Origin: an uncultured Pseudomonadales bacterium
GTDB taxonomy: Bacteria > Pseudomonadota > Gammaproteobacteria > Pseudomonadales > UBA7434
Direction of reading: 5' to 3'
DNA length: 64,000 nt
Assembly: GCA_943788835.1 (NCBI GenBank)
Contig: CALSRU010000012.1
Coordinates: forward strand, 1-64,000
A program made the translations under genes and the position numbers. Below are positions 1-7,860 of the stretch, in pieces. Each line of letters opens with the position of its first letter. Within the stretch, counting starts at the first letter, position 1. The notes below the pieces were generated by a model that made no database searches, was not told the origin of the DNA, and was given only the letters and a program-made list of their open reading frames with translations.

Positions 1-704
1 GCGATGTTACAGCCATTGGCCGAGAGGCGAGCATATTTTCGGGTATGTGAAACAGGATGGTTGAAACTCGATAGTTTATTTTCTTATGAGCCTGTCTCTA
101 GTCGTGAAGTTAATGCCAAAGCCGATTGCCCCACGATTCTTTTTGCCTCAACCTTTACACCGAGACTCTCTGCTGCCGAAGCGCTATATTCTCAAATCAA
201 GCACCTAAGTGGGCTTGGGCAATGGAAATGGCTCGTTACGCTACATCCCAAAATGGCTGCGGCCACAGTTGCTAAATATCGATCACTAGCAGGCCCTAAC
301 CTAGAGTTTTGTAGCACGGATCAAGTTGTCGACGCACTCCACCGAGCCGATGTGATGGTTTGTGATAATTCATCGATCTTGCAGGAGTTCTTGCTGCTTA
401 ATAAGCCGGTCGTCACCTTTAGAAATCGGGCGCCACACGCATGGCCTGTTAGACATTGACGATCCTGAGCGCTGCTGCAGCCTGCCATCGAGAAGCGCGC
501 TTCAGATGTCCGCTGCCGACCTGGAGCGAGCTATTGAAGCCTATGCCGCATCCGTCACGCCGTTTCTTGATGGTCATTCGGCTCGGCCGCGTTTATCAAG
601 CTGCGTTAGAGATGCTTGAGTCCGATTGGCAAGATAATAAGCCTGCCAACTTTTGGCGCAATTGGAAAATGCGCCGCCAATTAAAGTACTTCACATTTAT
701 ATAA
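1..704 (+). pseudogene. CDP-glycerol glycerophosphotransferase-like protein, frameshifted, 5' end outside window
   Basis: The first ~145 codons read openly in frame 1. They contain a segment typical of the CDP-glycerol:poly(glycerophosphate) glycerophosphotransferase fold (ADVMVCDNSS followed by EFLLLNKPVV), so the protein probably transferred a phosphoglycerol-type or sugar group onto a surface polymer. After RNRAPH (about 438) the reading continues only by changing frame. HGLLDIDDPER is in frame 2 (440-469), LLQPAIEK in frame 1 (472-495), SALQMSAADLERAIEAY onward in frame 2 (494-583), and GRVYQAALEMLESDW to the end in frame 3 (585-704). That makes four single-base indels in about 150 bp. 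The pieces join into one sensible C-terminus, so this is a recently broken gene or a cluster of sequence errors. The real start lies left of the window. The family call is moderately sure and the substrate is unknown. Confidence 0.6.
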
Positions 705-728
705 TATTGCTTATTTTTTGGATTACTT

Positions 729-1526
729 ATGTCAAATAAAATGACTCTGTCGGTAACTATCATTACCAAAAACGAAGAAGACCGAATTCGTTGTTGTCTT
801 GAATCCGTTAAGGCTTTGGCTGACGAAATTATTGTGTTGGATAGCGGCAGTACCGACCGGACTTTAGAAATAGTTGCAGAGTACACCGATCATATTTATA
901 GCACTAACTGGCCAGGCTTTGGTGTGCAAAAGCAGCGCGCGCTGGAAAAAGCGAGTTGCGATTGGGTGTTAGCTATTGATGCCGATGAGGCATTAGATGA
1001 GGATATGCAGCAGTGGCTAAAAACATTTTTAATAACAGAACAAAGCAAAGTGACAGCTGTAAAAATGCCATGGGGCGTGATGGCTTATGGTAAACGACTT
1101 GATTACGGCAGAAGTGCAAGGGCGCCATTGCGGATGGCACGGCGTGAAGGGGCTGAGTTCACCAGTGCTGAAGTGCATGAAGAACTTATTCCTGCGGTGG
1201 GTACAACAGTAATAGCTAAGGGGCGATTATTACACTACAGCAATCGCGATTATGGTCATGCATTACAAAAAAATATTGACTATGCGTGGCTGGGTTCGCA
1301 AAAGTACTTCAGGCAGGGCAAGCGCTGTAATAGCTTAACATTGGCAACATTGCGCTCGCTCTGGACTTTTGTACACATCTATATTTTTAGAGGTGGTATT
1401 CTTGATGGGCCGGTCGGCTATTTGGTTGCTATTAATTATGCGCAAAATAACTTTAATAAGTATGCTGGTCTTTGGACTCTGACCAGAGCTGAGAAAAAAT
1501 TTTTGATTAGGCGTTCTGATATTTAA
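729..1526 (+). CDS. Family 2 glycosyltransferase, WaaE/KdtX-like LPS core transferase
   Basis: The 265-residue protein starts with the GT-A nucleotide-binding pattern VTIITKNEEDRI (residues 8-19). It continues with IIVLDSGSTDRT and the metal-binding DAD of AIDADEAL near residue 80. The FGVQKQRALEKA segment and overall length match the WaaE/KdtX group, which adds a glucose-type residue to the inner core of lipopolysaccharide on the cytoplasmic face of the inner membrane. No transmembrane segment is evident. It begins 24 bp after the broken glycerophosphotransferase-like gene and reads the same way, so the two may share a transcript. Family assignment is confident; the exact sugar and acceptor are not readable from sequence. 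Confidence 0.85.
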   Translation: MSNKMTLSVTIITKNEEDRIRCCLESVKALADEIIVLDSGSTDRTLEIVAEYTDHIYSTNWPGFGVQKQRALEKASCDWVLAIDADEALDEDMQQWLKTFLITEQSKVTAVKMPWGVMAYGKRLDYGRSARAPLRMARREGAEFTSAEVHEELIPAVGTTVIAKGRLLHYSNRDYGHALQKNIDYAWLGSQKYFRQGKRCNSLTLATLRSLWTFVHIYIFRGGILDGPVGYLVAINYAQNNFNKYAGLWTLTRAEKKFLIRRSDI

Positions 1527-1682
1527 TTAGCTTTTCTTCCCTGATCTTTGATGAGCTATATTTTTCGTCAAGTCGTAAAGCTATTTTTCTAGTATCACAT
1601 GCAGCTCAAGTCCCTTCCGGCGCTACCTTAATTTCATCGCGTTATAGTATTCTTACTTACGCGGCAATATTAGGAGAGAAGT

Positions 1683-2429
1683 TTGCTTCCATTGAAAATT
1701 TTTATTATTAATCTCTCAAACTCGACGACCCGCCGAGAGGCTATGGTATCGCGGATGCGTGAGCTTGGTTGCGACTTTGAAATTTTTGAAGCTATAGACG
1801 GAAGAACTAGTCCGCATCCACTGTTCCAGCGTTATGATGGACGCCGTTGTTTAAGCGCGAGGCGCAAAGCATTATCTGGAGGCGAGCTAGGCTGCTGGGC
1901 ATCGCATTATTTATTGTGGCAGCTTTGCGTAGATAGAGATTGCCCTATTGTCGTGATGGAGGACGATGTAACGATTGACGATAGCTTTACTGACGCACTC
2001 AGTATTGCGTCTAAACAGTTGCGGCATTTTAAATACCTAAGATTTGCGGGCCTTAGCCTCGATAGGCGACCTTACAGGATGGTCGGCTCCATTGGCCCTT
2101 TCGGCGTGGCCGATCATGTGCGCGGACCCTCCGGGACTCAGTGTTATATCATACATCCCGAGGCGGCAAAGAAACTTCTTAAACATAGTAGCACTTGGTT
2201 CTTAGCGGTAGACGATTACATCGACAGGTATTGGATCCACGGTGTTGATTGTTATAGTTTGATGCCTTTCCCTGTGACGATCCCTCCACTTCCGAGTGAT
2301 ATGGCGCGGTTAGAGAAAAAGAGAATTAGCCCGTATTGGAAGTTGCGTCAGGAGCTTTTTCGCCGCACTGAGCGTTTACGGCGTTTTTTTTATAGATTAC
2401 TTTTTAGGGAAAAAATTTTTATTAAATAG
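1683..2429 (+). CDS. Family 25 glycosyltransferase (LPS oligosaccharide transferase)
   Basis: The 248-residue protein begins KIFIINLSNSTTRREAM, the N-terminal pattern of family 25 transferases, which add galactose or glucose to lipooligosaccharide. It continues with GELGCWASHYLLW (about 63-75) and the acidic VVMEDDV motif near residue 90, which is expected to bind metal and nucleotide sugar. The C-terminal 40 residues are very basic (RRTERLRRFF), consistent with peripheral membrane attachment. The start chosen is a TTG at 1683 preceded by TAGGAGAG, a good ribosome-binding site; no ATG fits the conserved N-terminus. The gene meets the minus-strand ATP-grasp gene tail to tail with 34 bp between them. 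Confidence 0.8.
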   Translation: MLPLKIFIINLSNSTTRREAMVSRMRELGCDFEIFEAIDGRTSPHPLFQRYDGRRCLSARRKALSGGELGCWASHYLLWQLCVDRDCPIVVMEDDVTIDDSFTDALSIASKQLRHFKYLRFAGLSLDRRPYRMVGSIGPFGVADHVRGPSGTQCYIIHPEAAKKLLKHSSTWFLAVDDYIDRYWIHGVDCYSLMPFPVTIPPLPSDMARLEKKRISPYWKLRQELFRRTERLRRFFYRLLFREKIFIK

Positions 2430-2463
2430 AGGACCTCAAATTATCAGGCACTAACTTTTACCT

Positions 2464-3342
2464 TCAATTTTTTATTATTCCAGTGTCTAGTATCTTTTTT
2501 CCAAAAATGAAGTCCCAATCGTCAGGTTGGAAACGTGTTACTCCCGACGTCGGTGTGAAAGTAAGCTCTCCAAAATATATTTTATTACCGATTGTGTATA
2601 GGTCCACTCGGACATATTGAAAATGTTTAGAGAGCTGCCTCGCTACCGCGCATAGTTCTGGAAAGTTCGCCGGTTTTTCTGGCGCGACTTCGCTTTTCGG
2701 ATAGGAAAGCTCGAAAGGTAATCGATCCCATGACTCGGTGTAAAAATCACCTCTGGTATTTGAAAGCCTGCCAGAGATTAGTTCCAAGACGAGCTCTATC
2801 GCGCCATTATTATTAAAGCAGTGAAACTTATAGTCGTCTGGTATGAGACCGTTTTCAGCTTGAAGTAATTTTTCCACCAAAATTTTTGGTTTTATGTTTT
2901 TATATTGCCACTCTCTAAGGCCATAGTAATAATTTTCTTTAAGCTGCGATTCAAAATCTTTGCGAATATCTGTCTCGCTTTCTTGTCTTTTGTCGTAAAT
3001 GATTCGGACTTGCCCGCTCCCATGATTGGTTTTTATGATGAAAGGTTCTTTCAGGCTGCAATAATTTAAGTCAACCCAGCGCGATCCATGGGCCAAAAGC
3101 GGGATTAAGATGTCGGCATTGGCCGCTTTTTTTACGAAGTCACGAACAGCTAGTTTATCGCTGCAGGTCGAGTGTATATTATTTCGGTTATTTATTTTTA
3201 TCCAATTAATAACCTCGCTGAAACGAGTCGGATTATCTAGGTTTGGTTCGAAGCCAAATATTTTTTTGTATCGCTTTCTTATATAGCGCCGATCACTTCC
3301 AAGCTTGACTTTAAATGGGCGAAAGAAGTTCTTAATGCGCAT
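2464..3342 (-). CDS. TupA-like ATP-grasp protein
   Basis: This 292-residue protein resembles the ATP-grasp family named after TupA, a teichuronopeptide synthesis protein. Visible family features are FIIKTNHGSGQVRIIYDK (about 100-117, glycine-rich ATP-binding strand-loop), KPKILVEKLL, DYKFHCFNNNG, and FQYVRVDLYTIGNKIYFGELTFTP near the end, where Glu and Asp would coordinate Mg-ATP. ATP-grasp enzymes join a carboxylate to an amine or similar nucleophile. In polysaccharide clusters such proteins are thought to attach amino acids or peptides to glycans, but the substrate here is unknown. It lies 60 bp downstream of the DXD transferase gene on the same strand and probably shares its transcript. 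The two are inverted relative to the other LPS genes and look more A+T rich, suggesting acquired DNA. Confidence 0.8.
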   Translation of the reverse strand: MRIKNFFRPFKVKLGSDRRYIRKRYKKIFGFEPNLDNPTRFSEVINWIKINNRNNIHSTCSDKLAVRDFVKKAANADILIPLLAHGSRWVDLNYCSLKEPFIIKTNHGSGQVRIIYDKRQESETDIRKDFESQLKENYYYGLREWQYKNIKPKILVEKLLQAENGLIPDDYKFHCFNNNGAIELVLELISGRLSNTRGDFYTESWDRLPFELSYPKSEVAPEKPANFPELCAVARQLSKHFQYVRVDLYTIGNKIYFGELTFTPTSGVTRFQPDDWDFIFGKKILDTGIIKN

Positions 3343-3402
3343 TGTGGCTCGCTTAAATTGGATTATAGTGACTTTGCTCTGTTCGTCAGAAATCGAGAGA
3401 AA

Positions 3403-4200
3403 CTAATTGAGGTACTGCCGCTTCAGTCCCTCAATGAGTGAATTGTAAGCATAGGTTTTTCCTTTATTGAACCCCGGCTTTCTGCGCATCATTTCGTTCC
3501 AAAGATGAATCGCATAGCTATCAGGGAAGTAGCGAGATGGATCCGAGTAGGTCTCATCAAATATGGTTGTCCAGCAGCTCGAATGTATCGGATAAAAAGC
3601 GGTTATAGGTAAAACATTTTCCATGAGGTTGTAGTGATTTATGGCGCGGGTCAAGCCGATGGGGCCTGTTTCGCCCCATTTTAAATCACCTCTTTTATTG
3701 CCTCTTAGAAATTTTCGTACAAGTTTGCGGCGCTTGTCTCGGATGGTGTCAAAGGGAAGGAATTGATTTGGATTTGCAGCCTGATTCGCTAGAAAATCGA
3801 ATATCTCCATATTTGGAAGAGCGCCAATCACAGCATTATTAATTTTGTCATGTTGCTCATTGCCAAAAAATATCGCCTGTTGGAAATTAAATGGCTGTAA
3901 ACAGACGACATCGGTGTCTATCCAAACGCCGCCTTCTTTATACAGCATTACATAGCGAAACCAGTTGGCAAAGGCGGCGTAGCTCGGTCGCTTGTTGTAC
4001 ATAAATATCTTTTTTTTGGCGAGTATTTCTTCGCCGTTTCGGAGGGTCACACCGGAAGGTATATTACGGACCTTGCCGTATGTAAATAATTCAACGCTGT
4101 GTCCATGATGGATGAAGGAACTCAGTGCAAGCTGCTCGATAGGGCTGAGCGAATCGCCAATCCATAATGATTTGATGGTCCAGGCGGGTTTCGGCATCAT
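3403..4200 (-). CDS. DXD-motif sugar transferase (GT32/capsular polysaccharide type)
   Basis: The 265-residue protein has the hallmark of sugar-binding-region transferases related to OCH1 and alpha-1,4-glycosyltransferases. IKSLWIGDSLSPIEQLAL is at the N-terminus, FANWFRYVMLYKEGGVWIDTDVVCLQPF lies in two adjoining pieces near residues 76-103, and the DTD is the metal-binding DXD. The C-terminal AIHLWNEMM is also typical. It should transfer a sugar from a nucleotide sugar to a surface glycan in the cytoplasm. Two consecutive ATG codons (4200 and 4197) follow AAGGATAA, a plausible ribosome-binding site. It is the first gene of a two-gene minus-strand unit with the TupA-like gene. Donor and acceptor are unknown. 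Confidence 0.78.
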   Translation of the reverse strand: MMPKPAWTIKSLWIGDSLSPIEQLALSSFIHHGHSVELFTYGKVRNIPSGVTLRNGEEILAKKKIFMYNKRPSYAAFANWFRYVMLYKEGGVWIDTDVVCLQPFNFQQAIFFGNEQHDKINNAVIGALPNMEIFDFLANQAANPNQFLPFDTIRDKRRKLVRKFLRGNKRGDLKWGETGPIGLTRAINHYNLMENVLPITAFYPIHSSCWTTIFDETYSDPSRYFPDSYAIHLWNEMMRRKPGFNKGKTYAYNSLIEGLKRQYLN

Positions 4201-4626
4201 TTTATCCTTAAATATCTCAAATTGAAAAATACGAACGTAGATGGGTATGCTCAGTCAGTCATTTTCGGAGACAGCTTCTAAACGATTGAGCGCGAGTTTC
4301 TCAAAGAAGCCTCACGCCTGACGTGTCCAGCCTAAATAAAAGTATAAAGGATGGGGTAAACTTTTTGTGGGAGTACTCGTAAGAATTACGTTTAAACTCA
4401 GAGTGGCAAATTAACTGCACTATTGAGTATATGAATTGTGCTGCGCAAAGATTTAGAATGTTACCAGTGTCAAAGTTTCATTAGATGAACATGTTCCAAG
4501 GTGAATGCGCGACTGTCGGCCAAAGAGGCTAATCTTTGGCGCGCTCTTAGGTGGAGCGGGCCACCTGTTGGCTCAGGCACTCAAATTGGTCAATTAATTA
4601 GTCTCGTACGGGCGGAGAATAAAACG
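4201..4626. other. Intergenic region between the divergent DXD transferase gene and msbA
   Basis: This 426-bp stretch separates two divergent genes and must hold promoters for both. I do not see a -35/-10 pair with proper spacing that I would defend. An open frame extends upstream from msbA to a GTG at 4501, but the first 42 codons of it do not resemble MsbA. I treat that extension as noncoding. Confidence 0.5.
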
Positions 4627-6357
4627 ATGGCATCTGATATCGATTTTACGATGACTTATCGGCGCATATTGGTCTATTTAAGGCCATTTGTCCGTTTTTT
4701 TGTGTTCGCTATTTTTGGCTTTGCTCTTTTTGCTCTCTCCCAGCCAGCCTTTGCCATCTTAATGGAGGCCTTCGTCAACGCATTGGATGGCAAAATCGTC
4801 GATGGGCTCTATCTCATTCCGGCTGCTTGTATCGCCATCGCATTCATGCGCGGGTTGGGGAGTTATTTGGGTAGCTACTATATGGCTAAAGTGAGTGAGA
4901 ATGTCATTCATGCTATTCGCTGCGATCTCTTCAAAAATATACTCGCGTTGCCCATTGCTTATTTTGATGCCAGCAAGTCCGGCCGTTTGATATCTTTGTT
5001 TACCTATAATATTGGTCTAATGGCGGCCACAACCTCAAAAGCAGTGACCACGATAATTCGGGAAGGACTTACGGTTATTGCACTGTTTGCTTATTTGTTA
5101 TATCAAAATTTCCAGCTAACACTAATCTTTCTTTTACTAGGGCCGCCATTGGCTTTGGTGATTAGTTGGGTTGGTAAGAAAGTAAAGCGATTGGGTCATG
5201 GTATTCAAGCAACAGTTGGCGAGCTTAATCACGTTGCTGCCGAGGTCTTTAGTGGTATTCGCTTAGTGAAATCAGTAGTGGCAGAAGACGACTCCAGCCA
5301 GCGTTTTTTCGATGTGAGTGAAAAGACTAAAAAACTTGGTTTAAAAATGGCAAAGGTTAATTCGATTTATACACCATTAATGCAGGTGTTGGTGATAGTT
5401 GGCATGGCTCTTGTGATGTATATAGTTTTACTCTCTCGTGACTCTATGGATTCTGCCGCTTTAATTGCGTATGTGACAGCGGCGGCATTGTTACCTAAGC
5501 CTATTCGTAGTTTAAGCGGCGTTCATCCGCAACTGTTGCAAGGCGTGGTTGCAGCGAGTGAGGTTTTTAAGCATATTGATTATGAAAAAGAGATTGATAA
5601 AGGAAGTTATGTGCCAGATTCTGTTAGCGGTGCGATCGATTTTGCGGATGTGAGTTTCAGTTACGCAGAGTGCGAAGAGAAAATTTTGAAGGATCTAAAT
5701 TTTTCCGTAGCACCAGGTCAAACAGTCGCTTTGGTCGGCCGCAGTGGCGGCGGAAAGTCAACCCTAGTGAATTTAATACCACGTTTTTATGCCATGAGTA
5801 GCGGCACGATTAAAATCGATGGTCATCTGTTGGAAGAATATAAACTTGATTTTTTGCGAAAAAATATTGCTATCGTTTCACAAAATGTAAATCTGTTTAA
5901 TAGCAGTGTGGCCGATAATATCGCCTTCGGACTTAAAGATATTTCAACGCATGAAATTAAAGCAGCAGCAAAAGCTGCCAACGCGCATGAATTTATTGAG
6001 GCAATGCCCGAGGGTTATAATACCCTCGTAGGAGAGAATGGCGTGTTACTTTCTGGTGGCCAGCGGCAGCGGCTAGCTATTGCGCGCGCCGTGTTGCGCA
6101 ATTCGCCCATACTTATTCTTGATGAGGCGACATCGGCACTAGATAACGAGTCGGAAGTAAAGGTGCAGGCCGCACTTGATCGAGTGATGAAAAACCGGAC
6201 GACTATTGTTATTGCGCATAGGCTGTCTACCATCGAGCATGCGGATAATATTCTGGTGTTAGAGGAAGGTGAAATCGTTGAGCGTGGAGACCATGCGCAG
6301 TTACTGCAGGCAAATGGTAGATACGCAAAAATGATTCAGCGGAATTTTTCAGAATGA
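4627..6357 (+). CDS. msbA: Lipid A/LPS exporter ATP-binding permease MsbA
   Basis: The 576-residue half-transporter flips lipid A-core from the inner to the outer leaflet of the inner membrane. The N-terminal half has six hydrophobic segments. The C-terminal half has Walker A GRSGGGKST, the Q-loop IVSQNVNLF, the ABC signature LSGGQRQRLAIARA, Walker B ILILDEATSALD and the switch His in IAHRLST. The open frame reaches back to 4501, but I chose the ATG at 4627 because it has GGAG eight bases upstream and MASDIDFTMTYRRILVYLRPF fits the family N-terminus and the usual ~580-residue length. Its place beside LPS glycosyltransferases fits the role. The frequently linked lpxK is not next to it here. 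Confidence 0.93.
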   Translation: MASDIDFTMTYRRILVYLRPFVRFFVFAIFGFALFALSQPAFAILMEAFVNALDGKIVDGLYLIPAACIAIAFMRGLGSYLGSYYMAKVSENVIHAIRCDLFKNILALPIAYFDASKSGRLISLFTYNIGLMAATTSKAVTTIIREGLTVIALFAYLLYQNFQLTLIFLLLGPPLALVISWVGKKVKRLGHGIQATVGELNHVAAEVFSGIRLVKSVVAEDDSSQRFFDVSEKTKKLGLKMAKVNSIYTPLMQVLVIVGMALVMYIVLLSRDSMDSAALIAYVTAAALLPKPIRSLSGVHPQLLQGVVAASEVFKHIDYEKEIDKGSYVPDSVSGAIDFADVSFSYAECEEKILKDLNFSVAPGQTVALVGRSGGGKSTLVNLIPRFYAMSSGTIKIDGHLLEEYKLDFLRKNIAIVSQNVNLFNSSVADNIAFGLKDISTHEIKAAAKAANAHEFIEAMPEGYNTLVGENGVLLSGGQRQRLAIARAVLRNSPILILDEATSALDNESEVKVQAALDRVMKNRTTIVIAHRLSTIEHADNILVLEEGEIVERGDHAQLLQANGRYAKMIQRNFSE

Positions 6358-6587
6358 TTAAATGAACGTCCGTTCGAACCATAGTTTATAGTCGACGCCA
6401 GGGGGTGTCCTATCGGGCTTTGCCGTGGTGCTAGGCTCTATTATTTATCGAGGGCTAGACTTTTAAAATCCAATTATCCACGCCGATGCCCAGAAATAAC
6501 TAAGAAGTGTGATAGATACTGGCTTTTCACAAATACCGATTAGCATCCTGAGATCGCTTAAGATAACGGGTATAAGGTTGCATCTCG

Positions 6588-7649
6588 ATGAAAAAATTTA
6601 TCGTCACTGGCGGGGCAGGCTTTATTGGGTCGGCTGTTATTCGGTATTTGATCGCGAACACCGGAGCAAGCGTATTGAATATCGATAAGTTGACGTACGC
6701 TGGAAATCTAAGCAGTCTCGCTGAGGCAAGCCAAAGTGAGCGCTACACGTTTATGCATGCAGATATTTGTGATACCGCTGCTTTAGACCAAGCCTTCGCT
6801 GCATTTCAGCCAGATGCAGTGATGAACCTGGCGGCAGAGTCACATGTTGATCGTTCGATTGATGCGCCGGCCGACTTTATTGAAACGAATATTGTGGGCA
6901 CCTACTCATTGCTACAGGCAGCGCGTAAGTATTGGAAAACGCTGATTAGCGAACGCCAAAGCACTTTTCGCTTTCATCATATCTCTACCGATGAGGTATA
7001 CGGTAGCCTCGGAAAGTCAGGCCTATTTACCGAAACAACAGCGTATGATCCTCGCTCTCCCTATTCAAGTTCTAAAGCAGCTAGCGATCATTTGGTGAAA
7101 GCTTGGTTTTATACTTATGGCCTGCCAGTAGTTGTTACCCATTGCTCCAATAATTATGGGCCATATCAATTTCCAGAGAAATTGATTCCACTGGTTATAC
7201 TCAAGGCGCTCGATGAAAAGCCGTTGCCTATTTTTGGCAAGGGAGACAATGTGCGGGACTGGCTGTATGTTGATGATCACGCCGAAGCTTTAGTGCTTGC
7301 CGTTGAAAAAGGCATTATTGGTCAGACTTATAATATAGGCGGCAATAACGAGTATACAAATTTACAGGTGGTTGAGGCCATTTGTACCGTACTCGATGAG
7401 GTGCGTCCGCGAGGTAACGGTGCTACTTACAAGCAACTGATTGAATTTGTGGGAGATCGCGCCGGGCATGATAAGCGCTATGCGATTGATGCGACAAAAA
7501 TAAAGCAGCGGCTGGGGTGGCAGCCGAGCGAGAACTTTGCGGCAGGTATTCGAAAAACAGTACAGTGGTATTTGCAAAACCCAGATTGGTGGCAGCCCAT
7601 ACAGGCATCTAAATATCATGGCCAGAGGTTGGGAGTAAAAGAACAATGA
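6588..7649 (+). CDS. rmlB: dTDP-glucose 4,6-dehydratase RmlB
   Basis: The 353-residue NAD-dependent enzyme converts dTDP-glucose to dTDP-4-keto-6-deoxyglucose, the second step toward dTDP-rhamnose and other deoxysugars for surface polysaccharides. It shows the Rossmann glycine motif GGAGFIGS (7-14), [13 protein letters not shown], the Thr-Asp-Glu catalytic set in [11 protein letters not shown], the [12 protein letters not shown] segment with catalytic Tyr and Lys, and [15 protein letters not shown]. Length is normal for the family. It stands alone: rmlA, rmlC and rmlD, usually adjacent, are absent from the window. Its stop overlaps a 39-codon membrane ORF. Confidence 0.95.
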   Translation: MKKFIVTGGAGFIGSAVIRYLIANTGASVLNIDKLTYAGNLSSLAEASQSERYTFMHADICDTAALDQAFAAFQPDAVMNLAAESHVDRSIDAPADFIETNIVGTYSLLQAARKYWKTLISERQSTFRFHHISTDEVYGSLGKSGLFTETTAYDPRSPYSSSKAASDHLVKAWFYTYGLPVVVTHCSNNYGPYQFPEKLIPLVILKALDEKPLPIFGKGDNVRDWLYVDDHAEALVLAVEKGIIGQTYNIGGNNEYTNLQVVEAICTVLDEVRPRGNGATYKQLIEFVGDRAGHDKRYAIDATKIKQRLGWQPSENFAAGIRKTVQWYLQNPDWWQPIQASKYHGQRLGVKEQ

Positions 7650-7765
7650 ATTTGACTAACAAGGGGTTGGTTTTTATCAGCTATCTATTATTTTTCTTAT
7701 ATCTCTCTGCGTTTATTTTGAGGCTACAAGGAAGTATTTATGGCATACATTTAATGAAAGGCTAA
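7646..7765 (+). CDS. Small membrane ORF of 39 residues overlapping the rmlB stop
   Basis: An ATG overlaps the rmlB TGA (ATGA at 7646-7649), the classic arrangement for translational coupling. It opens a 39-codon frame ending in TAA at 7763-7765. The product has one hydrophobic stretch ([18 protein letters not shown]) after a short polar start with a Lys, and a basic tail. It could be a real single-pass micropeptide or the 5' remnant of a lost polysaccharide gene. I recognise no family. The start context is the only direct support. Confidence 0.3.
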   Translation: MNLTNKGLVFISYLLFFLYLSAFILRLQGSIYGIHLMKG

Positions 7766-7860
7766 ACTGCTTTGATTCGAGTCTTAAAATCTGCCTTTGC
7801 TCTAACCTCACTGCGCTACCTTTTCTTGTCATGCTCGCCTACATACACAGTATTCATACG

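Noticed and set aside
4501-4626. Upstream extension of the msbA frame to a GTG
   Set aside because: The 42 extra residues do not fit MsbA, whereas ATG 4627 has a good ribosome-binding site and family N-terminus.
6364-6380. GTTCGAACC resembling a tRNA T-loop, overlapping GAACG-TC-CGTTC
   Set aside because: No acceptor, D or anticodon stem can be built around it; it is a pair of overlapping short palindromes after msbA.
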